Shown here piece after piece: positions 40,030 to 48,295 of a stretch of DNA of 64,000 nucleotides. The stretch is taken from contig CAVSKX010000001.1 in assembly GCA_963728765.1 (NCBI GenBank), positions 372,001 through 436,000 of the forward strand, in the 5' to 3' direction. How positions within the stretch are numbered: position 1 is the stretch's first letter; every line of letters begins with the position of its first letter. This stretch comes from AC-32 sp963728765 (lineage in GTDB: Bacteria; Actinomycetota; Thermoleophilia; Gaiellales; Gaiellaceae). Position numbers and translations under genes: made by a program. A model generated the notes under the pieces. The model saw only the letters and a program-made list of their open reading frames with translations, searched no databases and had not been told where the DNA came from.

Positions 40030-40602
40030 TCAACCCGGGCGCTCGAGGGTAGCGACGACCGCTTCGGCCACCACTTTCATCGGCCGCCCGGAGACCTGGC
40101 TCGCCTTGCGCAGCCGCGCAAACGCCTCCTGCTCCGTCAGGCCTTCGCGCTCCATCAACAGCCCCTTCGCGCGCTCGATCGACTTCCTCGACGCAAGCGC
40201 CTCCGCGAGCGAGTCGGCCTGCTCGCGCAGCGCGACGAGCTCCTCGTGGCGGGCGCGGGCGGTGCGGATCGCAGGCAGCAGGTCCTGCTCGCGAAACGGC
40301 TTGACGAGGTAGCCGAAGACCCCGGCTTCGACCGCGCGCGACACGAGCTCGTCCTGGCCGTAGGCGGTGAGCATCACGATCGGGATCGGCCGCTCGTCGA
40401 GGATCTTGCGAGCCGCCTCGATGCCGTCGAGGCGCGGCATCTTGACGTCGAGCACGGCCAGGTCGGGCTGCTCGCTGCGCGCGAGCTCGACCGCCTCCAG
40501 GCCGTCCTTGGCCTCGGCGCACACCTCGAAGCCCGCGCGCTCGAGCAGCTCGCACAGGTCGAGGCGGATGATCGTCTCGTCTTCGGCTACGAGGATGCGG
40601 AT
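40030..40602 (-). CDS. ANTAR-domain response regulator, start codon missing or non-standard
   Basis: A receiver domain begins RIRILVAEDETIIRLDLCEL, with the phospho-acceptor Asp in LAVLDVKMPRLDG, Thr/Lys in VMLTAYGQ and FGYLVKPF. A coiled coil and an ANTAR RNA-binding domain follow (SIERAKGLLMEREGLTEQEA, FARLRKASQVSGRPMKVVAE). ANTAR regulators bind twin hairpins in nascent mRNA to prevent termination. The frame upstream reads TAG, ACT, CCG, CGC, then ATC (40602) for the first receiver residue; no ATG, GTG or TTG precedes the first GTG at 40524, which would cut away beta-1. The TAG belongs to the hairpin element at 40613-40682. The histidine kinase at 41577 is the likely partner. Confidence 0.75.
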   Translation of the reverse strand: MRILVAEDETIIRLDLCELLERAGFEVCAEAKDGLEAVELARSEQPDLAVLDVKMPRLDGIEAARKILDERPIPIVMLTAYGQDELVSRAVEAGVFGYLVKPFREQDLLPAIRTARARHEELVALREQADSLAEALASRKSIERAKGLLMEREGLTEQEAFARLRKASQVSGRPMKVVAEAVVATLERPG

Positions 40603-40612
40603 GCGCGGAGTC

Positions 40613-40682
40613 TAGGAGGGGTCGGCGGAATAGCGCTCGTCGTTCCGGCGGCACAGCCGGTATTTCGCCGAGCGCTCCCAGG
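40613..40682. repeat. Hairpin element, family with 41528-41579, copy 1
   Basis: TAGGAGGGG is followed by TCGGCGGAATA (40622-40632), which pairs with TATTTCGCCGA (40661-40671) through one G-U. An inner CCGGC/GCCGG hairpin lies at 40645-40660. It shares TAGGAGGG, GGCGGAATAGCGC and GCACAGCCGGTATTTCG with the second copy but has about 16 extra bases in the loop. It abuts the 5' end of the response-regulator frame and supplies the in-frame TAG. Confidence 0.65.
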
Positions 40683-40687
40683 CTGCG

Positions 40688-40840
40688 CTACGCGCCTCGC
40701 TCGGTCTCCGGCATGGTGCTCTCCGCGAGCATCCACGGGTTCCCGTCGGGGTCGTAGAAGGTCGCGAGCTTGACCATGTCGGGGATCACCTGCGTGTCGC
40801 CGTCGAAGCGGACGCCGTTCGACTCCAGGTGGCCACGGCC
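40688..40840 (-). pseudogene. C-terminal remnant of a VOC/glyoxalase-like gene
   Basis: The frame reads HLESNGVRFDGDTQVIPDMV, then KLATFYDPDGNPWMLAEST and ends MPETERGA. This is the last strand-helix module of the vicinal-oxygen-chelate family, including the metal-ligand Glu of WMLAE. The N-terminal two-thirds are gone; upstream sequence is unrelated. It lies between the hairpin element at 40613 and the methyltransferase start. Confidence 0.65.
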
Positions 40841-40891
40841 GAGGCGAAGCGGCTCCAGCGGATTCTTGTCTAGCTCGTAGACTGGGCGGTG

Positions 40892-41530
40892 ATGTCCGCT
40901 TGCTGCTCGTCCGGGTACGAGAAGCTCTTCGGGCCCAAGCAGGCGCGCAGGGATGCGCGGCGGTACCGGCGCAAGGGACTGGACGAGACGGGGCAGCGGC
41001 TGGTGGACGAGCTCGCGGCACGAGGCGCCGCCGGCACGTCGCTCGAGGTCGGCGGAGGCGTGGGCGCGCTCGAGCTCGAGCTGTTGAAGCAGGGGGTCGA
41101 GCGGGCGACGATCGTCGAGCTCTCGCGCGGCTACGACGACGAGGCCGACAAGCTCGCCCGCGAGGCGGGTGTCGAGCAGCGCATCCAGCGCCGCCACGGC
41201 GACTTCGTCGCGGACGAGGCGCTGGTCGACCCGGCCGAGGTCGTGGTCATGCACAAGGTCGTCTGCTGCTACCCGGAACCGGAGCGGCTGGTCGGAGCAG
41301 CAGCGAGGCACTCCCGGCGGCTGCTGGCGCTGAGCTTCCCACGCGTGACCTGGTGGATGCGGGCCGGAGTGCGCGTGGTCAACGTCTGGTGCCGCCTGAC
41401 CGGCGGGATCGAGACGTTCCTACACGAGCCCGCGCTGGTCGTCGCGGTCGCGGAGCGAGCCGGACTGAAGACAGTCGTGCACGAGCGCTCCGGCCGCATC
41501 TGGCGGGTCGCCGTCTTCGAGCGGGCTTAG
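40892..41530 (+). CDS. Class I SAM-dependent methyltransferase-like protein
   Basis: A 212-residue protein from ATG 40892 (GTG at 40889 also possible). After YEKLFGPKQARRDARRYRRK comes the SAM motif TSLEVGGGVGALELELLKQG, then ATIVELSRGYDDEADKLARE, the VVVMHKVVCCYPEPERLV motif IV region, and a C-terminal lobe. The overall layout resembles Mg-protoporphyrin O-methyltransferase-type enzymes, but the substrate is unknown. The first residues MSACCSSGYEK carry a CC pair. Its stop codon is inside the hairpin at 41528-41579. Confidence 0.8.
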   Translation: MSACCSSGYEKLFGPKQARRDARRYRRKGLDETGQRLVDELAARGAAGTSLEVGGGVGALELELLKQGVERATIVELSRGYDDEADKLAREAGVEQRIQRRHGDFVADEALVDPAEVVVMHKVVCCYPEPERLVGAAARHSRRLLALSFPRVTWWMRAGVRVVNVWCRLTGGIETFLHEPALVVAVAERAGLKTVVHERSGRIWRVAVFERA

Positions 41531-41579
41531 GAGGGTTTGGCGGAATAGCGCACAGCCGGTATTTCGTCAAGCCCTCCTA
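41528..41579. terminator. Bidirectional hairpin between convergent genes, family copy 2
   Basis: The 20-base arms 41528-41547 and 41560-41579 pair throughout with three G-U wobbles and a 12-nt loop. The left TAG is the stop of the methyltransferase and the right CTA is the stop of the histidine kinase. It is related to 40613-40682. Probably acts as a two-way terminator. Confidence 0.75.
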
Positions 41580-42983
41580 GGCCGGGAACACCACTTCGGC
41601 GCGCAGGCCGCCGTTCGACTCCAGCGACAGCGTCCCGCCCAGCTCGTCCCGGACCAGCGCCCGGACGATCGACAGCCCGGTGCCCGACGCGGGCTCGCCT
41701 TCGACGCCCTCGCCGTCGTCGGCGATCGCCAGCACGACCTCGCCGTCTCGCCGCGCCAGCTCGACTCGAACCGATTCGCCGCCGTGCTCCAACGCGTTCT
41801 GCAGCAGCTCGGAGAACACCAACGCCAACGCCGTCGCACGGTTCCCCGCCAGCGCGACCGGCTCGAGCGACGACTCGACCGCCTTGGACGCGCCGAGCCC
41901 CTGCACCAGCATCGCCCGCAGCCGGTCCAGCAGCTCGTCGAGCTCGACGTCGTCATCGCGCCGCTCCGTCAGCACCTCGTGCACCGCGGCGATCGCGAGG
42001 ATCCGGTTCACCGAGTCGTCGAGCGCCTTGCGCGCGTCCACGCCCTCGGCGCGCGCCTGCAGCCGCAGCAGCGACGCGACCGTCTGCAGGTTGTTCTTGA
42101 CGCGGTGGTGGATCTCCTGCGCGAGCACGCCGCGCAGCACCGCGCGCCCGTGCTCCAGCGCGACGGCCGCGTGGCTCGCGATCGAGCCCAGCAGCGCCCG
42201 GTCGTCGGCCGTGAACGGCGTGTCCCGGTCGCACACCAGCTCGCCGACCTGCCGGCCCTTCCAGCGCAGCGGCACGCGCACCGCGTGCTTCCCCGCGCGG
42301 CCCTCCGGCCACCCGATCTCGCCGTCCTCGAGCACGATCGCCGCTCCCGTTGCTCCAAGTGCGTCGACGGTCGCCTCGACGATCCCCTCCAGCGACTCCT
42401 CGAGGTAGAGCGACTCCGAGACCGCCTCGGAGATGCGCGCCAGCGCCTCGAGCTCGACCACCCGCCGCTGCGCCTGGGCGTAGAGCTTTGCGTGCTCGAT
42501 CGTCTGCGCCACCTGCGCCGCGATCGCCAGCAGGAGGTCGATCTCCGCCTTCGTGAACTCCCGCGGCTCGCGTGTGCGGACGTTCAACGCGCCCTCCAGC
42601 TTGGCGCGCGCGAGGATGGGCACCGCCAGGATCGACTCGTACTCGTCCTCGGGAAGGTTGGGGAAGGCCTTGAAGCGCTCGTCGAGGTGCGCCTGGGCCG
42701 CGATCATCACCGGTGCGCGCGCCGCGGCGGCGGCCCCGGTGATCCCCTCGCCCGGCCGCATGCGAGGGCGACCGGTCATCTCCTCGACCCGCGTGCCGAG
42801 AGTCGCCCGCAGCACGAGCTCGTCGGCCTGCTCGTCGTAGAGGTAGACGAAGCACGCATCGGCGGCGAGCGCATCCGCCGTCTCTCGCGCGACGAGCGAA
42901 AGCACCTCCTCGAGGTCGAGCGTCGAGTTGACCGCCGCGATCGTCTTCGTCAGCAGGCGCAGGTGGCGCGCCGTCTGGTCCAC
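41577..42983 (-). CDS. GAF-domain sensor histidine kinase (HisKA_2/HWE-like)
   Basis: A 468-residue cytoplasmic sensor kinase with no membrane helices. GAF domain 1 (about 20-165) contains DACFVYLYDEQADELVLRAT and YESILAVPILARAKLEGALN. GAF domain 2 (about 180-278) contains GAAIVLEDGEIGWPEGRAG. The phospho-acceptor box is LAQEIHHRVKNNLQTVASLL (His292/293), typical of HisKA_2. The HATPase domain has VFSELLQNALEHGGES, IADDGEG and GTGLSIVRALVRDELGG. HisKA_2 kinases often pair with ANTAR regulators, as would fit the regulator at 40030. Signal unknown. Confidence 0.92.
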   Translation of the reverse strand: MDQTARHLRLLTKTIAAVNSTLDLEEVLSLVARETADALAADACFVYLYDEQADELVLRATLGTRVEEMTGRPRMRPGEGITGAAAAARAPVMIAAQAHLDERFKAFPNLPEDEYESILAVPILARAKLEGALNVRTREPREFTKAEIDLLLAIAAQVAQTIEHAKLYAQAQRRVVELEALARISEAVSESLYLEESLEGIVEATVDALGATGAAIVLEDGEIGWPEGRAGKHAVRVPLRWKGRQVGELVCDRDTPFTADDRALLGSIASHAAVALEHGRAVLRGVLAQEIHHRVKNNLQTVASLLRLQARAEGVDARKALDDSVNRILAIAAVHEVLTERRDDDVELDELLDRLRAMLVQGLGASKAVESSLEPVALAGNRATALALVFSELLQNALEHGGESVRVELARRDGEVVLAIADDGEGVEGEPASGTGLSIVRALVRDELGGTLSLESNGGLRAEVVFPA

Positions 42984-43025
42984 AAGGCGATTCTAGGTAG
43001 CCGAGCCGGTTCCTAGGCTTACGCC

Positions 43026-43499
43026 GTGGACCTGTACCAGTGGCTGCTCGCCCTCCACGTCACCGGCGCGTTCCTGCTCTTGGGCGGCGGCGTGATCGCG
43101 GCGATCCTGAATCTCACGGCGCTCGGGCGCGAGCGGCCGAGCGAGATCGTGCTGCTCTTCGGCCTGATCCGCTTCGCGGTTGCGTCGATCCTGATCGGCA
43201 GCCTGCTCGCGCTCGTCTTCGGCCTGTGGCTCGTGCACGAGGCCGGCTACGGCTACGGCGACGGCTGGGTCGTCACGGCGCTCGTGCTGTTCGTCCTCGG
43301 GAACGCGATGGGCGGAGCAGGCGGTCGTCGTGACGAGCGCACCGCCGTGTTCGCCCGCGAGCTCGCCGCGTCCGGCGACTCGCCGAGCGCGGAGCTCCGT
43401 GCCCGCGTCCACGACCCGGTCTCGCTCACGCTCAGCTACGGCAGCGGCCTGATCCTGTTCGCGATCCTGGCCCTGATGATCTGGAAGCCGGGGGCGTGA
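43026..43499 (+). CDS. DUF2269-like integral membrane protein
   Basis: A 157-residue protein with four membrane segments: YQWLLALHVTGAFLLLGGGV, LIRFAVASILIGSLLALVFG, GWVVTALVLFVLGNAMGG and LSYGSGLILFAILALMIW. The LHVTGAFLLLGGGV start is characteristic of DUF2269. GTG start. Its stop overlaps the next ATG (TGATG), and the downstream gene is related in layout, so the two may form a heterodimer (inference). Confidence 0.8.
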   Translation: MDLYQWLLALHVTGAFLLLGGGVIAAILNLTALGRERPSEIVLLFGLIRFAVASILIGSLLALVFGLWLVHEAGYGYGDGWVVTALVLFVLGNAMGGAGGRRDERTAVFARELAASGDSPSAELRARVHDPVSLTLSYGSGLILFAILALMIWKPGA

Positions 43500-43936
43500 T
43501 GCTCGCCCTGATCCGTCCCGACAGCTGGAACCTGCCCCTCTTCCTCCACGTCTTCGGCGCGATCGTCGTCTTCGGCGCAACGGCGACGCTGGCCATTGCC
43601 GGGTTCGCCTCCCGCAGGAACGACGAGCACAACGCGCTGCTCGCACGCACCATCGCGCGGGCGTTCATCCTCGGTGTCCTGCCCTCGTGGATCCTGATGC
43701 GGATCGGAGCCGAGTGGATCCGCTCGAAGGAGTTTCCGAGCGGCGCGGACGAGCCCGGCTGGATCGGTGTCGGCTACATCGTCTCGGACGGGACCGCGGT
43801 ACTCCTGATCGTGACCGGGATTCTCGCGGGGCTCTCGGCTCGCCGCGGCCGCGTGATGCTCGCGGTGCCGATCCTGGCGACGATCTGCGTGCTCGGCTAC
43901 GCCGTCGCGTGGTTCGCGATGTCCGGCAAGCCCTAG
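43499..43936 (+). CDS. DUF2269-like membrane protein, second of a pair
   Basis: A 145-residue four-helix protein: LPLFLHVFGAIVVFGATATL, RAFILGVLPSWILMRIGAEW, YIVSDGTAVLLIVTGILAGL and VPILATICVLGYAVAWFAM. The LFLHVFGAIVVFG motif parallels the LHVTGAFLLLGGG of its upstream neighbour. Translation is coupled by TGATG. Function unknown. Confidence 0.8.
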   Translation: MLALIRPDSWNLPLFLHVFGAIVVFGATATLAIAGFASRRNDEHNALLARTIARAFILGVLPSWILMRIGAEWIRSKEFPSGADEPGWIGVGYIVSDGTAVLLIVTGILAGLSARRGRVMLAVPILATICVLGYAVAWFAMSGKP

Positions 43937-43939
43937 CTC

Positions 43940-44629
43940 CTAGCCGCAGCCCGACGTCACGACCGAGGTGGGGACGCCGGTCGAGGGGTGCCCGCGGCGG
44001 TCGTAGTTGACGATCGTGTAGCGGTAGGCGGTGCAGGGGCGCACGTCCGGGTCGCTGAAGCTCGCGGCCTTCCCTTCGTAGACGACGCCACCATGCGCCC
44101 CGCGCCGGCGGCGGACGACGACATGGCCGGAGCTTGCCGGCCGCTGCCACGAGAGCGTGACGCCGGCGTTGTCGACCTGCGCCTCGACGCCGAGCACGTT
44201 CGACGACCAACCGTTCTTGCCCTGACCCCGAGAACTCGGCGGCCGGAGTGTCGCGCGAGTGGACGTCCTCTTCTTCGGCCTGGCGGGCCGTGACCTCTTC
44301 GATGTTCGTGCCGTCTGCGTGCTGACGCTCGGAGGCTGAGTGCTCGGCGCCTCGGCCGGGGCCCCCAACGTCACACCGACCGGCCCGGCGTCCTTGCCTC
44401 CCAGCAAGGTGCCCGAGATCGCACCCGCGACGAAGACGAGGACCGCGAGCACGAGCATGCGCCGCCAGCGACGGCGCGGGGCGACCGGGGCCGGCTCGAC
44501 CGCGACCGGTGCCGGCTCGGGAGGGGCCGCCTGCTCGGCGACGACAGCCGGAGCCGGTGGTCTCGGCCGCTCGACGACGTCGGGAAGCAGCTTCCGCGCC
44601 TGCTGCGCAAGCACGGGGTCGACGAGCAC
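43940..44629 (-). CDS. Membrane-anchored protein with C-terminal Fn3-like domain
   Basis: A 229-residue protein. A Pro/Ala-rich cytoplasmic part is followed by a basic stop (PRRRWRR), a membrane helix near residues 58-76 (RMLVLAVLVFVAGAISGTLL), a Ser/Thr/Pro/Lys-rich linker, and a short Fn3-like domain (VDNAGVTLSWQRPASSGHVV, AYRYTIVNYDRRGHPSTG) with an SGCG end. The first codon is GTG at 44629, but the frame is open and residue-like upstream (DRASADLGPISPEL), so the real start could be up to about 20 codons earlier. Confidence 0.7.
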   Translation of the reverse strand: MLVDPVLAQQARKLLPDVVERPRPPAPAVVAEQAAPPEPAPVAVEPAPVAPRRRWRRMLVLAVLVFVAGAISGTLLGGKDAGPVGVTLGAPAEAPSTQPPSVSTQTARTSKRSRPARPKKRTSTRATLRPPSSRGQGKNGWSSNVLGVEAQVDNAGVTLSWQRPASSGHVVVRRRRGAHGGVVYEGKAASFSDPDVRPCTAYRYTIVNYDRRGHPSTGVPTSVVTSGCG

Positions 44630-44699
44630 CAGCTCGGGGCTGATCGGACCCAGGTCAGCCGAGGCGCGATCCGGGCTGGTTGTCCATCCGGACAGTCTT

Positions 44700-44934
44700 A
44701 CAAGCCCGTCGGCGTAACGAGAGCCAGTGCTGGTAGACCTGAAAAAGCCGTTTTTGCAAGCAATTTCGATACAATCGGCACCTTCGAAGAGGATTCTGCG
44801 CCTCGGTGCTGTAAAAGACCGCGCAACGCCCAGACAGCCAGAGGCCCAGCTGGCGGATGGACTCTTGTTGAGCCAGAGGAGTCGAGCCTGGCGATTCTGT
44901 AAGGGCAGACGCCGCCAGGCCGGAACGGAGGGAG
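44700..44934 (+). promoter_or_regulatory. AT-rich upstream region of the decayed surface-protein gene
   Basis: This is the longest gene-free stretch between coding regions (44630-44934), and the part nearest the anti-oriented genes is unusually AT-rich for the window. It has AAAAAGCCGTTTTTGC, a TACAAT that could be a -10 box (44773-44778), and near the gene an 8-bp hairpin GCCTGGCG/CGCCAGGC (44886-44893, 44913-44920) immediately before the CGGAGGGAG ribosome-binding site. I could not fit it to a known riboswitch. Confidence 0.4.
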
Positions 44935-46850
44935 ATGCCTAGGCCGCCCCTGCTCGGCACGCCGAACACGCCGCAGTTTCGTCAGGTCGAGCCTCCACGG
45001 GTCACCGAGGAGTTGGTCGCAGCGTCTCCAACGCCACCTCCCCGTCCTCGCACTTGCGTTCGTGCTCGGTACGGTGATCGCAGGCGCCGGGCCTGGCCTG
45101 AGCGCTATGCCCACGGGCGGTGCCGTCACGACGGCAGCGACCTACGGCTCGACGCTCGCGGTCTCGCGGCCTGCCACCACGGCCTCCGGCGACGTGCTGA
45201 TCGCTTCGGTGTTTGCACGGTTGCCGGGCTCGGCGACGATCACGGCGCCGAGCGGCTGGTCGCTGATCAGGCGGGACAGCAGCACGCCCGAAGACGCGTC
45301 GCTGAGCCAGGCCCTCTACTACCGGGTCGCAACCTCCTCCGAGCCCGCCGCGTACGTCTGGTCGGTCGGCTCACAAGCTTCTGCAGCAGGGGCGATCCTG
45401 GACTTCAAGGGAATCGACACGACCTCGCCTGTGGACTCCCACAGCGGCGCTTTCACGCCTCAGGGCACCTCATTCTCCGCCCATCCGTCAAGACGACTGC
45501 GAAGAGCGACTTGGTCGTGGGCTTCTTCGCAACGAATTCGACCAAGACGCTCAGGGCCCCGAGCTCGATGACCCAGATCTTCGACGCCCGCTGGGCGAGC
45601 AAGGGCTGGAGCCTCGACGGCGAGGGCGACGGCTACGTGCAGACAGCAGCCGGCCCGACTGGAATCAAGACGGCGACCATCTGGGGCCGGTCTAGCAGCG
45701 GCATCGGCCAGCTCCTGGCACTTCGGAACCGCCGGTTCGGCGGCGCCTCCGCCTCCGCCGCCTCCGCCGCCGCCCCCGCCTCCACCGCCTCCGCCCCACC
45801 CCACCGCCTCCGCCTCCACCGCCTCCGCCGCCACCGCCTCCTCCCCCGCCACCGCCTCCTCCACCGCCTCCACCTGCCACCGCCGCCTCCACCGCCTCCG
45901 GGCGGCGTGCTTCCGGTGCCGTGCGGTGCCGACATCAACGCGTTCACCCGCGGTGCGAGCTGCCGGCACGGTGGCGAGCCCGGCGCCGCTCTACCCGTGA
46001 CCAGAACTTCACCTCGACCTCGACGGCAACGGTGCAGCGCCAGGGCGTAGCACATCGTCGGTGATCTAGACGCGCATGGGGCTCAGAACTCACGTTCAAG
46101 AACCTCAACGCGCGTGACATGTTCTCGGTGCCGCAGAACGGCTCGAGCGGTGGACGCCTGACGAGCAACGTGCGTCACCGACGGCGTCGAACTTCACGGC
46201 CGGCGGGATCTTCCTGCGCGGTTGCCAGAACTGCACCTTCCGCAACGGTGCGAGCGGCAACCGCCACGACGCCTACTCACAGACGATCGGCACTTATTCG
46301 GGCGTCGCCGTCTCTCGCAACATCCTGATCGAGAACTGGTTGATGCCACGACATCGACCGCCGCGCGAACCCATCCGGGCACACCGAGTGCCTCTACATC
46401 TAGGAGTCGGCCAACGTCGTTCTGCGCAACGTCCACTTCGCCCGCAGCGAGGTGTTCGACTTGAACATTCAGGATGACGTTCTCGGCGGCCCGATCACCG
46501 GTCTCTCGGTGCAGGACTCGGAGTTCGAGACGACGGTCTTCTCGGGCTTCTACGCGGTCAACCAGAGGGCTGCAACTAATCAGCGAGCTGGTTGCGCAAT
46601 CACTTCGCGCAGGGCTTCGCGCTTCAGCAGGGCACGGTGCAGGGTTCGCGGGAACCTCGCACGAAAGCACCGGTTTCCGACCGGCGTCGATCCGCGAGGG
46701 CGTGATTACCAACAGCGTCCTCTGTAGCAATAGCGGGTCGGCGTCGACGGCCTCAGAACGACCGCGAGCTGCGGATTCTCCAGCAGCTCGCAGTCGGCCG
46801 TCAGTTGGATCACGCCTGCCGCAGCAAACGCGATCGTCCTGATTGTCGCA
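44935..46850 (+). pseudogene. Frameshifted secreted protein: Ig/lectin-like domain, Pro-rich linker, parallel beta-helix
   Basis: One long gene broken by many small indels. The ATG at 44935 (RBS GGAGGGAG) begins MPRPPLLGTPNTPQFRQVEP. A shift near 45010 moves to another frame with a signal helix (LPVLALAFVLGTVIAGAG) and a domain reading VSRPATTASGDVLIASVFAR, PSGWSLIRRDSSTPEDASLS and AILDFKGIDTTSPVDSHSG. A shift near 45475 returns to VKTTAKSDLVVGFFATNSTK. A Pro-rich stretch (about 45740-45905) follows, then LPVPCGADINAF and right-handed beta-helix sequence spread over several frames (GGIFLRGCQNCTFRNG, TIGTYSGVAVSRNILIENW, VFDLNIQDDVLGGPITGLSV). At least six shifts or stops; flanking genes are clean, so this is decay rather than general sequencing error. 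Confidence 0.75.
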
Positions 46851-46856
46851 TGAATT

Positions 46857-48221
46857 TCAAAGGACAGACAGGTACCGCTCGAGCTCCCAGTCTGTGAGTT
46901 GCACGCGGTACTCGTCCCACTCCTTCCGCTTCAGCTCGACGTAGCGGTCGAAGATGTGCGGCCCGAGCGCCTTGCGCGCCAGCTCCGAGCCCGCAAGCTC
47001 GTCGATCGCCTCGCCGAGCGTCTCGGGCAGTGAGACGATCCCTCGCTCGCGGCGCTGCTCCGGCGTGAGGTGGTACAGGTTCGTCTCCATCGGCTCCGGA
47101 AGCTCGTAGCCCCGCTCGATCCCCTCGAGGCCCGCGTGCAAGAGCGCCGCGAAGGTCAGGTACGGGTTGCAGGCGGGGTCGGGGCAGCGGATCTCCGCGC
47201 GCGTCGCCTGCTCGGACCCGGGCTTGTAGAGCGGGATCCGAATCAGGGCCGAGCGGTTGCGCTGCGACCAGGCGACGTACACGGGCGCCTCGTAGCCGGG
47301 CACGAGCCGCTTGTACGAGTTCACCCACTGGGCGAACACCGCCGAGATCTCGCGCGCGTGCCGCAGCTGGCCGGCGATGAAGGCCTTGCCGGTCTCCGAG
47401 AGGTGCCACTCGTCGTCGCCGTCGAAGAACGCGTTGCGCCCGTCCGTGAAGAGCGACATGTGCGTGTGCATGCCCGAGCCGTTCTCGCCGAAGATCGGCT
47501 TCGGCATGAAGGTCGCGTGGTAACCGGCCTTCTTCGCGATCTCCTTCACGATCAGCCGGTAGGTGACGGTGTGGTCGGCCATCGTCAGCGCGGGCGCGTA
47601 GCGCATGTCGATCTCGTGCTGGGAGGGACCGACCTCGTGATGGACGTACTCGATCGGGATCCCGACCGACTCCAGCGCGCGCACCGTCTCCTGGCGCAGG
47701 TCGCTGGCCGCGTCCATGGTCGTCATGGCGAAGTAGCCGCCCTCGTCGAGGGTCTCGGTGCCTGCGTTGTCCTTGAAAAGGAAGTACTCGAGCTCAGGGC
47801 CCACGTTGAACGTCTCGAAGCCCATGTCGCTCATCCGCTCGACCGCCCGGCGAAGGACGTAGCGCGGATCGCCCTCGTACGGCTGTCCATCCGGGGTGAC
47901 GACGTCGCAGATCATGCGCGCGACCTTCGTCTCGCCCTCCTTCCACGGCATCGGCGTGAACGTGTCCGGGTCGGGGATCGCGACCATGTCCGACTCCTCG
48001 ATCGCGTTGAAGCCCGTGATCGACGAGCCGTCGAAGCCCATCCCGTCGTCGAGCGCGGCCTCGATCTCGCTCGGCGTCACCGCAAAGCTCTTCAGGTGCC
48101 CCTCGATGTCCGTGAACCAGAGGAGCAGGAACTCGATCTGCTCGTCCTTGATCCGATCGAGAACGCGCTTCCGCGCCTCCGGATCGCTCGTCGCCCTCGG
48201 CTTGCTCTCGACCTGCGCCAC
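46857..48221 (-). CDS. glnA: Glutamine synthetase, type I
   Basis: ATP-dependent ammonia assimilation enzyme, 454 residues. The GTG start at 48221 follows GAAGGGAGGA. Motifs: MGFDGSSITGF (61-71), the metal-site region GPELEYFLF, FGENGSGMHTHMSLF, RNRSALIRIPLYKPGS, and NLYHLTPEQRRERGI, which retains a Tyr at the position adenylylated in GSI-beta enzymes (NLY). Whether it is adenylylated cannot be told. A second, unrelated type II enzyme is at 53424. A minus-strand terminator lies between the MFS gene and this one. Confidence 0.96.
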   Translation of the reverse strand: MAQVESKPRATSDPEARKRVLDRIKDEQIEFLLLWFTDIEGHLKSFAVTPSEIEAALDDGMGFDGSSITGFNAIEESDMVAIPDPDTFTPMPWKEGETKVARMICDVVTPDGQPYEGDPRYVLRRAVERMSDMGFETFNVGPELEYFLFKDNAGTETLDEGGYFAMTTMDAASDLRQETVRALESVGIPIEYVHHEVGPSQHEIDMRYAPALTMADHTVTYRLIVKEIAKKAGYHATFMPKPIFGENGSGMHTHMSLFTDGRNAFFDGDDEWHLSETGKAFIAGQLRHAREISAVFAQWVNSYKRLVPGYEAPVYVAWSQRNRSALIRIPLYKPGSEQATRAEIRCPDPACNPYLTFAALLHAGLEGIERGYELPEPMETNLYHLTPEQRRERGIVSLPETLGEAIDELAGSELARKALGPHIFDRYVELKRKEWDEYRVQLTDWELERYLSVL

Positions 48222-48241
48222 GCTCGGTCCTCCCTTCAAAC

Positions 48242-48274
48242 ACAAAAGCCCCGAGCGCGCTTGGCGCCCGAGGC
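48242..48274 (-). terminator. Terminator between the MFS gene and glnA
   Basis: On the minus strand GCCTCGGGCG (48274-48265) pairs with CGCTCGGGGC (48257-48248) with two G-U wobbles, followed by TTTTGTG. It ends the export operon; glnA then needs its own promoter, within or after this hairpin, in a gap of only 75 bp. Confidence 0.75.
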
Positions 48275-48295
48275 CCCGTCGCCTACGAACGCGCG

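Noticed and set aside
40889..41530. Methyltransferase as part of a restriction or toxin system with the hairpins beside it
   Set aside because: It has the layout of a small-molecule class I methyltransferase and no DNA-methylase motif or nuclease neighbour.
45460..46055. Long minus-strand ORFs encoding poly-Gly/Arg-rich proteins
   Set aside because: They are the reverse reading of the Pro-codon tract of the decayed plus-strand surface gene; composition is extreme and there is no ribosome-binding site or domain.
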